Source: Bacilli bacterium (lineage in GTDB: Bacteria > Bacillota > Bacilli > Paenibacillales > NBRC-103111). Taken from it: a DNA stretch of 57,462 nucleotides. The position numbers and the translations under genes were made by a program. Shown one piece after another: positions 43,637 to 51,974 of this stretch (positions are counted from its first letter, which is position 1; every line of letters begins with the position of its first letter). Below the pieces are notes generated by a model. The model had not been told where the DNA came from, did not search any database, and saw only the letters and a program-made list of their open reading frames with translations. The stretch covers positions 1 through 57,462 of the forward strand of contig JAQBPR010000267.1 in assembly GCA_028287395.1 (NCBI GenBank). The letters run 5' to 3'.

Positions 43637-44956
43637 TTATATTTTACGACTAACTGGCAAAAAAACAGTAAACGTTGTCCCTTTTTCTTTTTTTCTTGAG
43701 AGATTGATTCTCCCTCCGTGCTTCTGCAAAACAAGATAACAATAAGTCAACCCTAGCCCGAAATTCTCCTCCCTATGCTTGGTAGAAAAAAAAGGATCGA
43801 AAATTTTATCGCTGATTTCTTTCGCAATTCCTGTACCGTTATCGGAGAATTCGATTAAAACACCCTTCAATGCCTCGCTCACTCTGATTGAAAGCTTACC
43901 GAATCCCATTTCCATTGCATCCACCGCATTGCGAATCAAATTATGGAACACTTCTTGAATATGAATCTTATCACATTTTAAATTGACGTTTACAGTATAT
44001 TCGGTACTGACGTCAACGCCTTTGCTTTCAAGCAACAAGCTGCATGACTGCAGGGCATCGATCACAACTTCCTGCAAATTAGCAATACCTTCAACAATTT
44101 CAATATCTTCGATCTGCTTCTGGATCCGTTTGACCATATGCATCATTTGCCGAGTTTCAGAGATAATCAATTCAACGTGGTTTTCCATCTGCGGATGCTG
44201 CAGCAATCTTGCAGTTTCTTTTAACCTGCCTGAAAGCATATCAATGTTCGTAATCCGATTTTTAAAAGCATGATTCAGCATGGTTGTACCCGATGCAATA
44301 CTAGTAATCGTTTGGCCTAGCAGCTGCTTCTCAAATTTAATTTTCACACCAAATGCGCCAAACCGGATCAACGTAATAATAAACACTACAAACGTAATCG
44401 CTGCACAAAAAGAAACAAACCAGAAACCTTCAAAACGATAACCTATCGCTTTGAAAAAGCTATGTTCCACCAAATAAACCAACGTTATGGGCACAACAAC
44501 GCATGCTGTGATGAAGCGTCTGGTTTTCTTCTTGGGATTCATCTCCTTAAAGTAAGAAAAAATCAGCAGGAAACAAACCGTTAAATAATAAGGGCCTACC
44601 CATAAAAATAAAATTTTATAATCAATTTCTAAGTGGGGCCTTATCGGGGTAATGAAAAACATGATAATCGTAGGCAATGTCAGAACATAGCTCAGTATTT
44701 TTTCAATGCGACGATTCGTCAACTCAGAACGAACAATCGAGAACATAATGAGCGCATATGAGGTGCAGGTTTCGTAAATGAAGTTAAGCGGAGAATACCA
44801 AATCGAATCACCAAACCAATGTGAGAGATCACTCAAACAGCCGAAAATCAGAAAAGCGATCAACCATTTGATTGCTTCATTCTTCGGGCCATAAAAATAC
44901 AATATAATTGCAATTAGCAGAAATAAAATCGCCAACCCATCCACCATCCGTTTCAT
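43637..44956 (-). CDS. Membrane sensor histidine kinase, paralogue 1
   Basis: A 439-residue kinase with the same layout as its neighbour: about six membrane helices in residues 1-205, the acceptor box TTMLNHAFKNRITNID (His229), IQEVFHNLIRNAVDAM, FSDNGTGIAKE and FFSTKHREENFGLGLTYCY. The two proteins share FYGPK near the N-terminus and long identical runs in the kinase core, but differ in the loops that could sense ligands. The ribosome site before the ATG at 44956 is weak. It lies 32 bases after the Crp gene, so it is probably co-transcribed. Confidence 0.87.
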   Translation of the reverse strand: MKRMVDGLAILFLLIAIILYFYGPKNEAIKWLIAFLIFGCLSDLSHWFGDSIWYSPLNFIYETCTSYALIMFSIVRSELTNRRIEKILSYVLTLPTIIMFFITPIRPHLEIDYKILFLWVGPYYLTVCFLLIFSYFKEMNPKKKTRRFITACVVVPITLVYLVEHSFFKAIGYRFEGFWFVSFCAAITFVVFIITLIRFGAFGVKIKFEKQLLGQTITSIASGTTMLNHAFKNRITNIDMLSGRLKETARLLQHPQMENHVELIISETRQMMHMVKRIQKQIEDIEIVEGIANLQEVVIDALQSCSLLLESKGVDVSTEYTVNVNLKCDKIHIQEVFHNLIRNAVDAMEMGFGKLSIRVSEALKGVLIEFSDNGTGIAKEISDKIFDPFFSTKHREENFGLGLTYCYLVLQKHGGRINLSRKKEKGTTFTVFLPVSRKI

Positions 44957-44988
44957 ACTATAATTTAGCTATCTTGGATTGTGTGGAA

Positions 44989-45672
44989 TTAAAAGTTTGT
45001 TACTTTATCAGATAATAAAATCGGATTTAACAAAATGATTCTTTTCTTGATGATATTAATGACATTTTCCGTCTGCAGTTCAGTTAACACTTTGGTTACC
45101 ATTTCTCTGGTACAGCCTACCATGTCGGCCAATTGCTGATGTGTTAAACGCATGTTAATAATGAGTTTTTCATTTAGCAACAACCCGTGTTCTTCAGCCA
45201 AACGTAAAATTTGCTTGTAAATTCGCGAACGCACATCCAAAAAAGCAATATCATGAATCATTTCATTTGTCTTACGTAAACGTTTGATTAAAGTGGTTAA
45301 AAGCTGAAAGGTAATACTAGGGTAAGATTCGAGAAAACTTAACAATTCTTGGCGATTAATAGCGAGCAGCGTTGTTTTCTCCAAAACTTCAGCATTGGCC
45401 GAACGCACCTCTCCTTCATCAAAAAGTGCCATTTCCCCAAAAAAGTCCCCTTCATGTAAGGTAGTGAGGACAAATTTTCTTCCATTTTCCAAACGATTTA
45501 TTTCCACAAAACCCGACATTATGATATAAAAATCATCCCCACATTCACCCTCCAAGAAGATGAATGATCCCCTATTATATATTTTTTCATTGGCGTAAAA
45601 AGATGCGCGTTCAACGTCATTCTTAGAGAATTTATAAATAAATGGCATCGATTTTATATACTCTACCTTCAT
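44989..45672 (-). CDS. Crp/Fnr-family transcriptional regulator
   Basis: A 227-residue regulator with an N-terminal cyclic-nucleotide-binding-type beta roll (residues 15-125: GDDFYIIMSGFVEI, EGDFFGEMALFDEGEVRSANAEV) and a C-terminal winged HTH (MRLTHQQLADMVGCTREMVTKVL). The phosphate-binding cassette FGEMALF--RSA is near the cAMP-type consensus. There is no N-terminal Fnr cysteine cluster. The start follows GAGAGAGGGA. It lies between the response regulator and the two kinases and could regulate this operon. Confidence 0.9.
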   Translation of the reverse strand: MKVEYIKSMPFIYKFSKNDVERASFYANEKIYNRGSFIFLEGECGDDFYIIMSGFVEINRLENGRKFVLTTLHEGDFFGEMALFDEGEVRSANAEVLEKTTLLAINRQELLSFLESYPSITFQLLTTLIKRLRKTNEMIHDIAFLDVRSRIYKQILRLAEEHGLLLNEKLIINMRLTHQQLADMVGCTREMVTKVLTELQTENVINIIKKRIILLNPILLSDKVTNF

Positions 45673-45821
45673 AATGACGTCCCTCTCTCCAATTGTTTAT
45701 CGATGATTCCATTGCAAGTAGAACGAAAGTTTTGCTATCCCTCGCTCTACTTTAATAATTCTATTCCAGCGTAAAACAAAATAAAATACTCACAAAAAGG
45801 AGTATTTTATCGAAACGCAAT

Positions 45822-46499
45822 CTATGGTATAATATTGAAACTTTTCGCTAAATTGACGATTTCATTTGTACTTTGTTTTTTCAATCGCAGTCTCTCGAGA
45901 TAATGAAATTTCCCTTTGAGCAGCTTAGCTACCTTAAAAATCTCATTTTTCACACTTTGTTCGGAGTAAAATAATTTTTCAGCAATCTGCTTCTGATCAT
46001 AGCCCTGACTCAACAGTTGCAGAATTTGCACTTGCAGTTTAGTAATTCCAGCTTTTAATTGCTCCTCATGCGTATCGATCAGTCGATTTACCAGCTTATG
46101 CGCAGAGGAATGGTGGATACCTGATTTATTCTCATGAGCCTGACGAATCGCTTGCGGAATATCACGGTAATGTTCTTTCGTTATATAATTAATCACTCTG
46201 CCAGCGGTAAGCGCTTGAAGCACAATTTCATCCACGTCGAATGAAGATAGAACAATAATTTTTAATTGAAAACCCATTAAATGCGTTTCAAGTGCGGCAT
46301 CCAATCCACCTTGATAATCTCCTGAAAGATTCATATCAAGCAATAACACGTCTATTTCCTTTATTTTTAAAATTTCGATCAACTCTATTTTTGATCCAGA
46401 TGAACCTACAACTTCTAAATCCTCTTCTTTATTAATATATTCAAGCAATAAATCGCGAAATACCGGATCATCTTCGCAGATGCAAACACGAATCGACAT
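45822..46499 (-). CDS. NarL/LuxR-type response regulator
   Basis: A 225-residue two-component regulator. The receiver domain (1-125) has the acidic pocket CEDD (10-11), phosphoacceptor Asp55 in LLLDMNL, and the conserved Lys in YITKEH. The C-terminal LuxR-type HTH (about 150-210: LQVQILQLLSQGYDQKQIAE, then SEQSVKNEIFKVAKLL) binds DNA. It is the natural partner of the two kinases downstream, although their acceptor box is not the HisKA_3 type that NarL regulators usually use. The ATG follows GAGAGGGATGG. Confidence 0.9.
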   Translation of the reverse strand: MSIRVCICEDDPVFRDLLLEYINKEEDLEVVGSSGSKIELIEILKIKEIDVLLLDMNLSGDYQGGLDAALETHLMGFQLKIIVLSSFDVDEIVLQALTAGRVINYITKEHYRDIPQAIRQAHENKSGIHHSSAHKLVNRLIDTHEEQLKAGITKLQVQILQLLSQGYDQKQIAEKLFYSEQSVKNEIFKVAKLLKGKFHYLERLRLKKQSTNEIVNLAKSFNIIP

Positions 46500-46577
46500 T
46501 TCTATTCCATCCCTCTCTTACCTTTAACTTTATAGTATTAGTATACCATCCAAATGATTAAGATAAATAGCTTGAGA

Positions 46578-48359
46578 CTATCCATTTCGGGAAATGGCAT
46601 GGTCTGAATATCGAGCATTGCGATAAAGCTGATCATAATAGCCACTCAACGCAATCAATTGCTCATGCGTACCCTGCTCCACGATCTCTCCATTTTCTAT
46701 CACCAGAATACGATCAGCTTGCATAATCGTTGACAATCGATGGGCAATAACCAAGGTAGTTCGTCCATTAGATACAGCTTGAAGCGCTCGTTGCACCAAT
46801 TGTTCTGTATGTGAATCAAGATTAGCCGTTGCTTCATCCAGAATTAATATACGCGGCTGGAAAATAACGATTCTCGCGAAGGAAATCAATTGTCTCTCTC
46901 CTGCCGATAAACCGCTTCCCCGTTCCGACAATAAGGTATCATACTCATTGTGCAAGCGCATGATCATCGCATGGGCCGAAACAAATTTACAAGCTTCGAT
47001 GACTTGCTCCCGAGAGATATCCTCACGAAAAAGCCTTACATTATCAATGATCGTTCCGGAAAAGAGGAAAGGCTCTTGTTGGATCAGACCCACAATACGA
47101 TGCAGTGTATTTTGCGGAATGAGGCGAATATCAATCCCGTCCATGGTGATGCTTCCCGCTTGCACATCATAGAAACGATTAAGCAGTCCGATTAATGTGC
47201 TTTTCCCCGCGCCTGTCGAACCGACAATGCCCACCATCTCGCCAGCCTTAATCTGTAAATTGAGTTCCGAAATAAGGGTCTGACCTGACGAATAGGCAAA
47301 ATAAACCTGATTAAAATCAATTTGCCCACGAATGTGTTCGATTGGTATTTCCTTGAGTTCCTTTAACTGTGCATCTTCTACTTCCGGCTCTGTCGCCAGA
47401 ATATTGCAAATGCGATCCATGGAGACAGTTGTAGATTGGAATGTGTTCCATTGCATTGTAATCTGATTGATCGGCTGGAAAAATTGGCGGATATAGCTGA
47501 TAAACGCATACAAAACGCCGAAGGCCATTTGATGATGATAAAAAGCCATGCCACCTAACCAGACGACAAGCACCAAAGACAAGTTCCCCAGAATTTCGAA
47601 GCTTCTATTAAAGAAAACATTCGAACGAATTTCGCGAAGATTCGCTTTCCAATAGCTTTCATTGTGTTCCGTAAAGCGTTTGAATTGTTCATTTTCTTGA
47701 TGAAAAGCCTGAATAAGACTCATTCCCGACAAATTTTCCGCTACAAAAGCGATGAGTCGTGAAAGTCGACTTCTAGCTTGTTGATAGGTTTTCTTCAAAT
47801 AAGCACGAAACAAACCCGCCACCACAACAATGATCGGAAGAATCAACAAACAATAGCTTGCCAGCCTCGCATCCAAGTGGAACATCAGCGCAATAATCAG
47901 CAGCAGTGTCATCCCATCTCGAACTAAGCTAAGCAAAACCTGTGTGAAAAATTGACTTATTGCCTCTGTATCGCTTGATACATGAGTAACTAGACTGCCA
48001 ATCGGAAAACGATCAAAAAACGACATCGACAGTCGTGTAATATGCGCAAACAAATCTTTGCGAATCTTGGCCACGATATTTTGCCCGACATACTGTAAAA
48101 GATTATTTTGTAAATAAGTAAACAGAAAGCTCATCGCGGAAAGCCCAAAATAAAAAATCGCAATCCCGATCAAATAATGCAAGCTGCCTGTCTGTTTGGT
48201 TAAATGATCATCGATTACGATCTTCACAAGATAAGGCTGCATTAAATCAGCAGCAATCGCAAGAAAGGTACAAGCCACAATAAGCAAAAACGTCATTCGA
48301 TGCGGCTTAGCAAAAAATACTATGGTTTTTATTGACGCAGATCGTTTTTTGTCAGCCAT
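46578..48359 (-). CDS. ABC exporter half-transporter, subunit with intact catalytic site
   Basis: A 593-residue fused permease-ATPase with six helices (about 20-310), then an NBD: Walker A GSTGAGKSTLI, signature LSAGERQLISFARIV (non-canonical Ala), Walker B ILILDEATANLD with catalytic Glu, switch His in VIAHRLSTI. It overlaps its partner's end by 8 bases and starts at the ATG at 48359 behind GGAGGGG. The pair matches the BmrC/BmrD (YheI/YheH) heterodimer type of multidrug exporters. The substrate is unknown. Confidence 0.9.
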   Translation of the reverse strand: MADKKRSASIKTIVFFAKPHRMTFLLIVACTFLAIAADLMQPYLVKIVIDDHLTKQTGSLHYLIGIAIFYFGLSAMSFLFTYLQNNLLQYVGQNIVAKIRKDLFAHITRLSMSFFDRFPIGSLVTHVSSDTEAISQFFTQVLLSLVRDGMTLLLIIALMFHLDARLASYCLLILPIIVVVAGLFRAYLKKTYQQARSRLSRLIAFVAENLSGMSLIQAFHQENEQFKRFTEHNESYWKANLREIRSNVFFNRSFEILGNLSLVLVVWLGGMAFYHHQMAFGVLYAFISYIRQFFQPINQITMQWNTFQSTTVSMDRICNILATEPEVEDAQLKELKEIPIEHIRGQIDFNQVYFAYSSGQTLISELNLQIKAGEMVGIVGSTGAGKSTLIGLLNRFYDVQAGSITMDGIDIRLIPQNTLHRIVGLIQQEPFLFSGTIIDNVRLFREDISREQVIEACKFVSAHAMIMRLHNEYDTLLSERGSGLSAGERQLISFARIVIFQPRILILDEATANLDSHTEQLVQRALQAVSNGRTTLVIAHRLSTIMQADRILVIENGEIVEQGTHEQLIALSGYYDQLYRNARYSDHAISRNG

Positions 48360-50094
48360 GCTGCAGCCCCTCCTCTTGGATCTGATGCAAGGAAGCATAA
48401 TCTCCATCCATATCCAGTAATTGTTGATGTGTACCGCGTTGAACTATCCTTCCTTCATGCAGGACAATAATTTCGTCCGCATGTTTAACAGCGCTGATCC
48501 GATGAGAAATAATCAGCGTCGTTTTATTTTCCCTCTCTTGGCGTAAGCTTTTTAAAATCAGCGCTTCTGTAAGCGAATCAACTGCACTAACACTATCATC
48601 CAAAATCAATACCGGTGCCTTCTTTAATAATCCACGAGCCAAACTTGTCCGCTGGCGTTGACCACCAGATAAGGTAACCCCTCGTTCTCCAAGCTTTGTT
48701 TCAAATCCGTCGTCAAAATGCAGAATACTGTCATAAATATGGGACTGCTGCGCTGCCTGTTCAACTTCTTCGAGCGAAGCCTCGCGATCACTGAAAGCAA
48801 TATTGTCGCGAATCGTCGTCGTGAACAAAAAACCATCCTGGGGTACATAAGCGATCCGAGAGCGCAGACTTTCGAGCGTTACGTCCAAAATATCCATTCC
48901 ATCGATCGTAATCGCGCCTCTTGACGACTCATATACCCGCAGCAGAAGCTTAACTAGAGTGGTCTTTCCACTTCCTGTTTTACCCACTATCCCTAACGTT
49001 GTTCCCGCTTTTATCGTCAGGTCGATATCATGAAGCACATCCGCTTGCGCATCGGGATATGCAAAGGATAGCTTTTGAATCCGAATATCGCCCACTGCAT
49101 GCAAGGTCTGCGCATTCTCAGCCTCCTGAATATCAGGAACCTCCTGTAATAAGTTGTTTATTCGCTCCAACGAAGCGCGTGAGCGCTGCATCATATTAAT
49201 GACGTTGCCTAATTGCTGCAAGGGATTTACGATCATGCGAAGATATAATGTCAGCGCCACAAAATCCCCTAATGTGATGCTTTGTTGAATCGTCAAATAT
49301 CCACCCACCACAATAGAAACCACTAAAGACAAAGCACCTAAAAAAGGCAGCAAGGCTTGAAACAACGAGGATAACCGAACCAGCCTCAATTGAGCATCGC
49401 GGATGTGATCTACCGTCACGTCAAATCGTTTTTTTGCTATTTGTTCAATTGCAAAGGTTTTCGTAATCCGAATGCCGCCAAATTGTTCCTCGGCCGATCC
49501 AGTCATCGTTGCCAGCGTTTCTTGAACATTCATAGATCTTTCGCGAATTCGCGGTCCAAAATACACGACAATAAACGGAATAATGAGCAATGGGCCTATA
49601 CAAATCGCAATTAAATACAATGGAATCGCAGTTAAAATCAACATGACAATACTTGAAAGAATTAGAAACACCGCATTTGTCGTCTGATTTACGCCATTTG
49701 AGATTGATTCCCTTACGGAAGTAACATCGTTCATTACATAGCTAAGCAGTTTACCCATCCCATGCTTGGAATAAAAATGGTCATTCAACACAGAAAACTT
49801 ACGAAATAACTTTTGGCGAGTTAAAAATTCAAACTTACGTCCTAATCGAGCAACCAAAAATTGACCTAAACCAAATAAAACACCATAAGAAACGCCTACG
49901 AAAAGAAGCAACAGACTGAAATGGATGATTGAAGCTTGGCTGATGCTTCTTTTTTGCAATTCATCGGTAAATTGACCCAGAATATGGGGAATCATCGCCT
50001 GATCCACATTCGATATCATAATCAGTGAAACAGCTGCCAAATAAATAAGCCAATATTTCTGAATATAATCTAACAGCAGCCTTGAGTTGTTCAT
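48352..50094 (-). CDS. ABC exporter half-transporter, subunit with degenerate catalytic site
   Basis: A 580-residue permease-ATPase with Walker A GKTGSGKTTLV, canonical signature LSGGQRQRTSLARGL, but Walker B VLILDDSVSAVD, where Asp replaces the catalytic Glu, and LIISHRISAV at the switch. That asymmetry, combined with the partner's LSAGE, is the hallmark of heterodimeric exporters with one working ATP site. The start is the ATG at 50094 behind TTTGGAG; upstream ATG codons lack a site. First gene of the two-gene unit. Confidence 0.9.
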   Translation of the reverse strand: MNNSRLLLDYIQKYWLIYLAAVSLIMISNVDQAMIPHILGQFTDELQKRSISQASIIHFSLLLLFVGVSYGVLFGLGQFLVARLGRKFEFLTRQKLFRKFSVLNDHFYSKHGMGKLLSYVMNDVTSVRESISNGVNQTTNAVFLILSSIVMLILTAIPLYLIAICIGPLLIIPFIVVYFGPRIRERSMNVQETLATMTGSAEEQFGGIRITKTFAIEQIAKKRFDVTVDHIRDAQLRLVRLSSLFQALLPFLGALSLVVSIVVGGYLTIQQSITLGDFVALTLYLRMIVNPLQQLGNVINMMQRSRASLERINNLLQEVPDIQEAENAQTLHAVGDIRIQKLSFAYPDAQADVLHDIDLTIKAGTTLGIVGKTGSGKTTLVKLLLRVYESSRGAITIDGMDILDVTLESLRSRIAYVPQDGFLFTTTIRDNIAFSDREASLEEVEQAAQQSHIYDSILHFDDGFETKLGERGVTLSGGQRQRTSLARGLLKKAPVLILDDSVSAVDSLTEALILKSLRQERENKTTLIISHRISAVKHADEIIVLHEGRIVQRGTHQQLLDMDGDYASLHQIQEEGLQHG

Positions 50095-50246
50095 GCTTTT
50101 CATCTCCAAACGAAAGGGGCTATTAAAGATTAAAACAAACACTATCATTTCATTGCTTTTCTTGTCAATGTATCCAATTGGATTACTAAGAATAGTAAGC
50201 TATAATTATTTTAAGAATGAAGGCTTTAGAGAAAGGATGACCCTGC

Positions 50247-51128
50247 TTGACGAGTCCATTAACCATTGAAAAGAAGTCTTTCACCCTAGATCTTGGGCAA
50301 GATCTCTATATTCGCGGCGAAACAAGAACCCTAAACGATGGAATTTTAAAGCCTGTTTTGCTTATAAACCATGGCTTTAAAGCCTTTAAGGATTGGGGGT
50401 TTTTCCCCTACATAGCGGAATGGTTTGCCCAACAAGGACTGTTCACTGTGCTTTTTAATTTCTCTAAAAATGGTGTTCATTTGAGCGATTTTGATGAATT
50501 GGACAAATTTGCTGATAATACTTATTCCCAAGAACAAAGAGACCTTGAGGCTCTATTCAATTCTATCAAGACAGGTATCCTACCGCTTGCAGCCAATGCA
50601 GATCGGAACCAAATTATTGTATTGGGTCACAGTCGGGGTGGTGGCAATAGCCTTATATTTGCTGCAGAGCATCCTGATATTCGCGCTGTCATTAGCTGGA
50701 ACGGCATCGCCTATGCGAATCTATTCGACGAAGCTTTTGAAGCAGAAGCACGGAAAAATGGTATTGCCTTCATAAGAAACACGCGTACCAAACAACAGAT
50801 GCCGATCTCTCAAGGTTTTTTTGATGATTTGCAGAACAATAGCAAGCGCTTCGATATCCTTGCTCAATTTGCTGCGTTAACTATACCCGTACTTATTGTC
50901 CAAAGCGATCAAGACTCTGATCAACATCTTTTCGCAGCAAGCCAATTTCGTGAGGTCGCACCGCATCAAACCCATTTAACTATAGCTGGAGGGAATCATG
51001 TCTTTGGGGCCGTTCATCCGTTCCAAGGTACAACACCTCAACTAGAGGAAGCTTTGAAATGCACCTATCTTTTTTTACATCCGATAATTAAAAAAATTAA
51101 CAAAAAGGAAAAGCATTTCACAAAATAA
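50247..51128 (+). CDS. Alpha/beta hydrolase (dienelactone hydrolase-like)
   Basis: A 293-residue cytoplasmic hydrolase. The nucleophile elbow is GHSRGGG (Ser about 130), the acid lies in VQSDQDSDQH, and the His in GGNHVFGAVHPF. HGFKAFKDWGFFP near residue 42 forms the oxyanion region. The start is a TTG at 50247, 9 bases after GAAAGGA, and no better ATG exists. It has no co-oriented partner, so the substrate is not predictable. The C-terminus is Lys-rich. Confidence 0.85.
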   Translation: MTSPLTIEKKSFTLDLGQDLYIRGETRTLNDGILKPVLLINHGFKAFKDWGFFPYIAEWFAQQGLFTVLFNFSKNGVHLSDFDELDKFADNTYSQEQRDLEALFNSIKTGILPLAANADRNQIIVLGHSRGGGNSLIFAAEHPDIRAVISWNGIAYANLFDEAFEAEARKNGIAFIRNTRTKQQMPISQGFFDDLQNNSKRFDILAQFAALTIPVLIVQSDQDSDQHLFAASQFREVAPHQTHLTIAGGNHVFGAVHPFQGTTPQLEEALKCTYLFLHPIIKKINKKEKHFTK

Positions 51129-51198
51129 GTGACACTAAGCTTCTGTGCGTTAGTATCACTCCACGTCTTCATGTATTTACTGTAGTGTGTACCTTACT

Positions 51199-51255
51199 AA
51201 TAAAGAAGGCTCTCCTAAAAGCAGCTCTATTCTGCCTAAAGGAAGCCTTTTTATT
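51199..51255. terminator. Bidirectional terminator between hydrolase and CD3324-type gene
   Basis: AATAAA-AAGGCT (from 51199) pairs with AGCCTTTTTATT (to 51255), enclosing a smaller GCAG/CTGC stem. It touches the stop of the minus-strand gene at 51254. A second, T-less hairpin lies at 51128-51160. Confidence 0.65.
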
Positions 51256-51544
51256 ATTGCACCGCTTGGCTAACGATTTCACGGGTTTTGCAAATGATTT
51301 TGCGAATGCTATCTTCGGAAAGATGATAAGCGCATATCAATTCTCTCATCGTTGCACCATTTTTATATTGCTGGTAAATTTCATGGTTGCGTTTTTCGAT
51401 GATTAGCCGAGTACCGTTATTTTCTCCCCAGCCTGCACGCTTTTGCCCCTTTTTGGGAATATATATAATTTCACCCTGGATATAATCCTGTAATTGTTTC
51501 AATAAGCTAGCCGGAAGAAAGTCCTTTCCGTTCTTGTAACTCAT
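51254..51544 (-). CDS. CD3324-type (Mor-like) small HTH protein
   Basis: A 96-residue protein. The N-terminus SYKNGKDFLPASLLKQLQDY, then QGEIIYIPKKGQKRAGWG, is characteristic of the CD3324 family of Firmicutes, related to Mor-type activators. The C-terminal half (ATMRELICAYHLSEDSIRKII) is a helix-turn-helix. Family members have no defined function; DNA binding is likely. The ATG follows GAGGAGG by 9 bases. It sits behind two small frames and a terminator (below). Confidence 0.85.
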   Translation of the reverse strand: MSYKNGKDFLPASLLKQLQDYIQGEIIYIPKKGQKRAGWGENNGTRLIIEKRNHEIYQQYKNGATMRELICAYHLSEDSIRKIICKTREIVSQAVQ

Positions 51545-51623
51545 GATTAAAATCCTCCTCTAATATTGTTGAACCATTTTTAGCCACATGATCCGGTTGT
51601 TGAATCCCGATAATCTTTTTCAT
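51507..51623 (-). CDS. Small ORF overlapping the start of the CD3324-type gene
   Basis: A 38-codon frame, MKKIIGIQQPDHVAKNGS onwards, begins at an ATG preceded by AAAGGAAG at 7 bases and ends 38 bases inside the next gene in another frame. A ribosome terminating there could re-initiate on the GAGGAGG of the CD3324-type gene, i.e. translational coupling. I do not recognise the peptide. It may be a leader ORF or a chance frame. Confidence 0.4.
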   Translation of the reverse strand: MKKIIGIQQPDHVAKNGSTILEEDFNHELQERKGLSSG

Positions 51624-51671
51624 TTTGGCACTTCCTTTCTTTATATTTTAATTTTTTCCCTCTAAAAAGCA

Positions 51672-51700
51672 CAAAAAAAACACGATAACGCAATCGTGCC
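51672..51700 (-). terminator. Intrinsic terminator in the leader of the CD3324-type gene
   Basis: CACGAT (51681-51686) and ATCGTG (51693-51698) pair, and the minus strand continues with eight T. It lies between the 24-codon ORF upstream and the small ORF/CD3324 gene downstream, so it could be an attenuator. Confidence 0.75.
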
Positions 51701-51749
51701 TGTACGGTCAATATGTCGTCAGGAGACGGTTATTTGGTCATATAAATAT

Positions 51750-51824
51750 TTAATTAACAGCTACCCCTTGATTAATAATAGCAGCATGCATTTGAAACAT
51801 TTGACCCCACTCCCTTCGTTTCAT
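51750..51824 (-). CDS. Putative 24-codon leader peptide
   Basis: The minus-strand frame MKRREWGQMFQMHAAIIN... ends at the TAA at 51752-51750. Two starts are possible: ATG at 51824 (site AAGGAA adjacent) or, better spaced, ATG at 51800 behind GGGAGTGGGG, giving a 16-residue peptide. The intrinsic terminator follows about 50 bases downstream. Such a small unit may be a leader peptide or a small signalling peptide; no family is recognised. Confidence 0.35.
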   Translation of the reverse strand: MKRREWGQMFQMHAAIINQGVAVN

Positions 51825-51974
51825 TTCCTTCCCAGTATATAACATAATAATTTACCTATCAAGCGCAATAACGGTAATAAATCGTTATAATGATTTTTTC
51901 CTTATGAACTGCAACCTTTTTATTTAAAGTCCGTTTATAGTGGTGAATCTAAAAATTACCAATGGAGGAACCTA

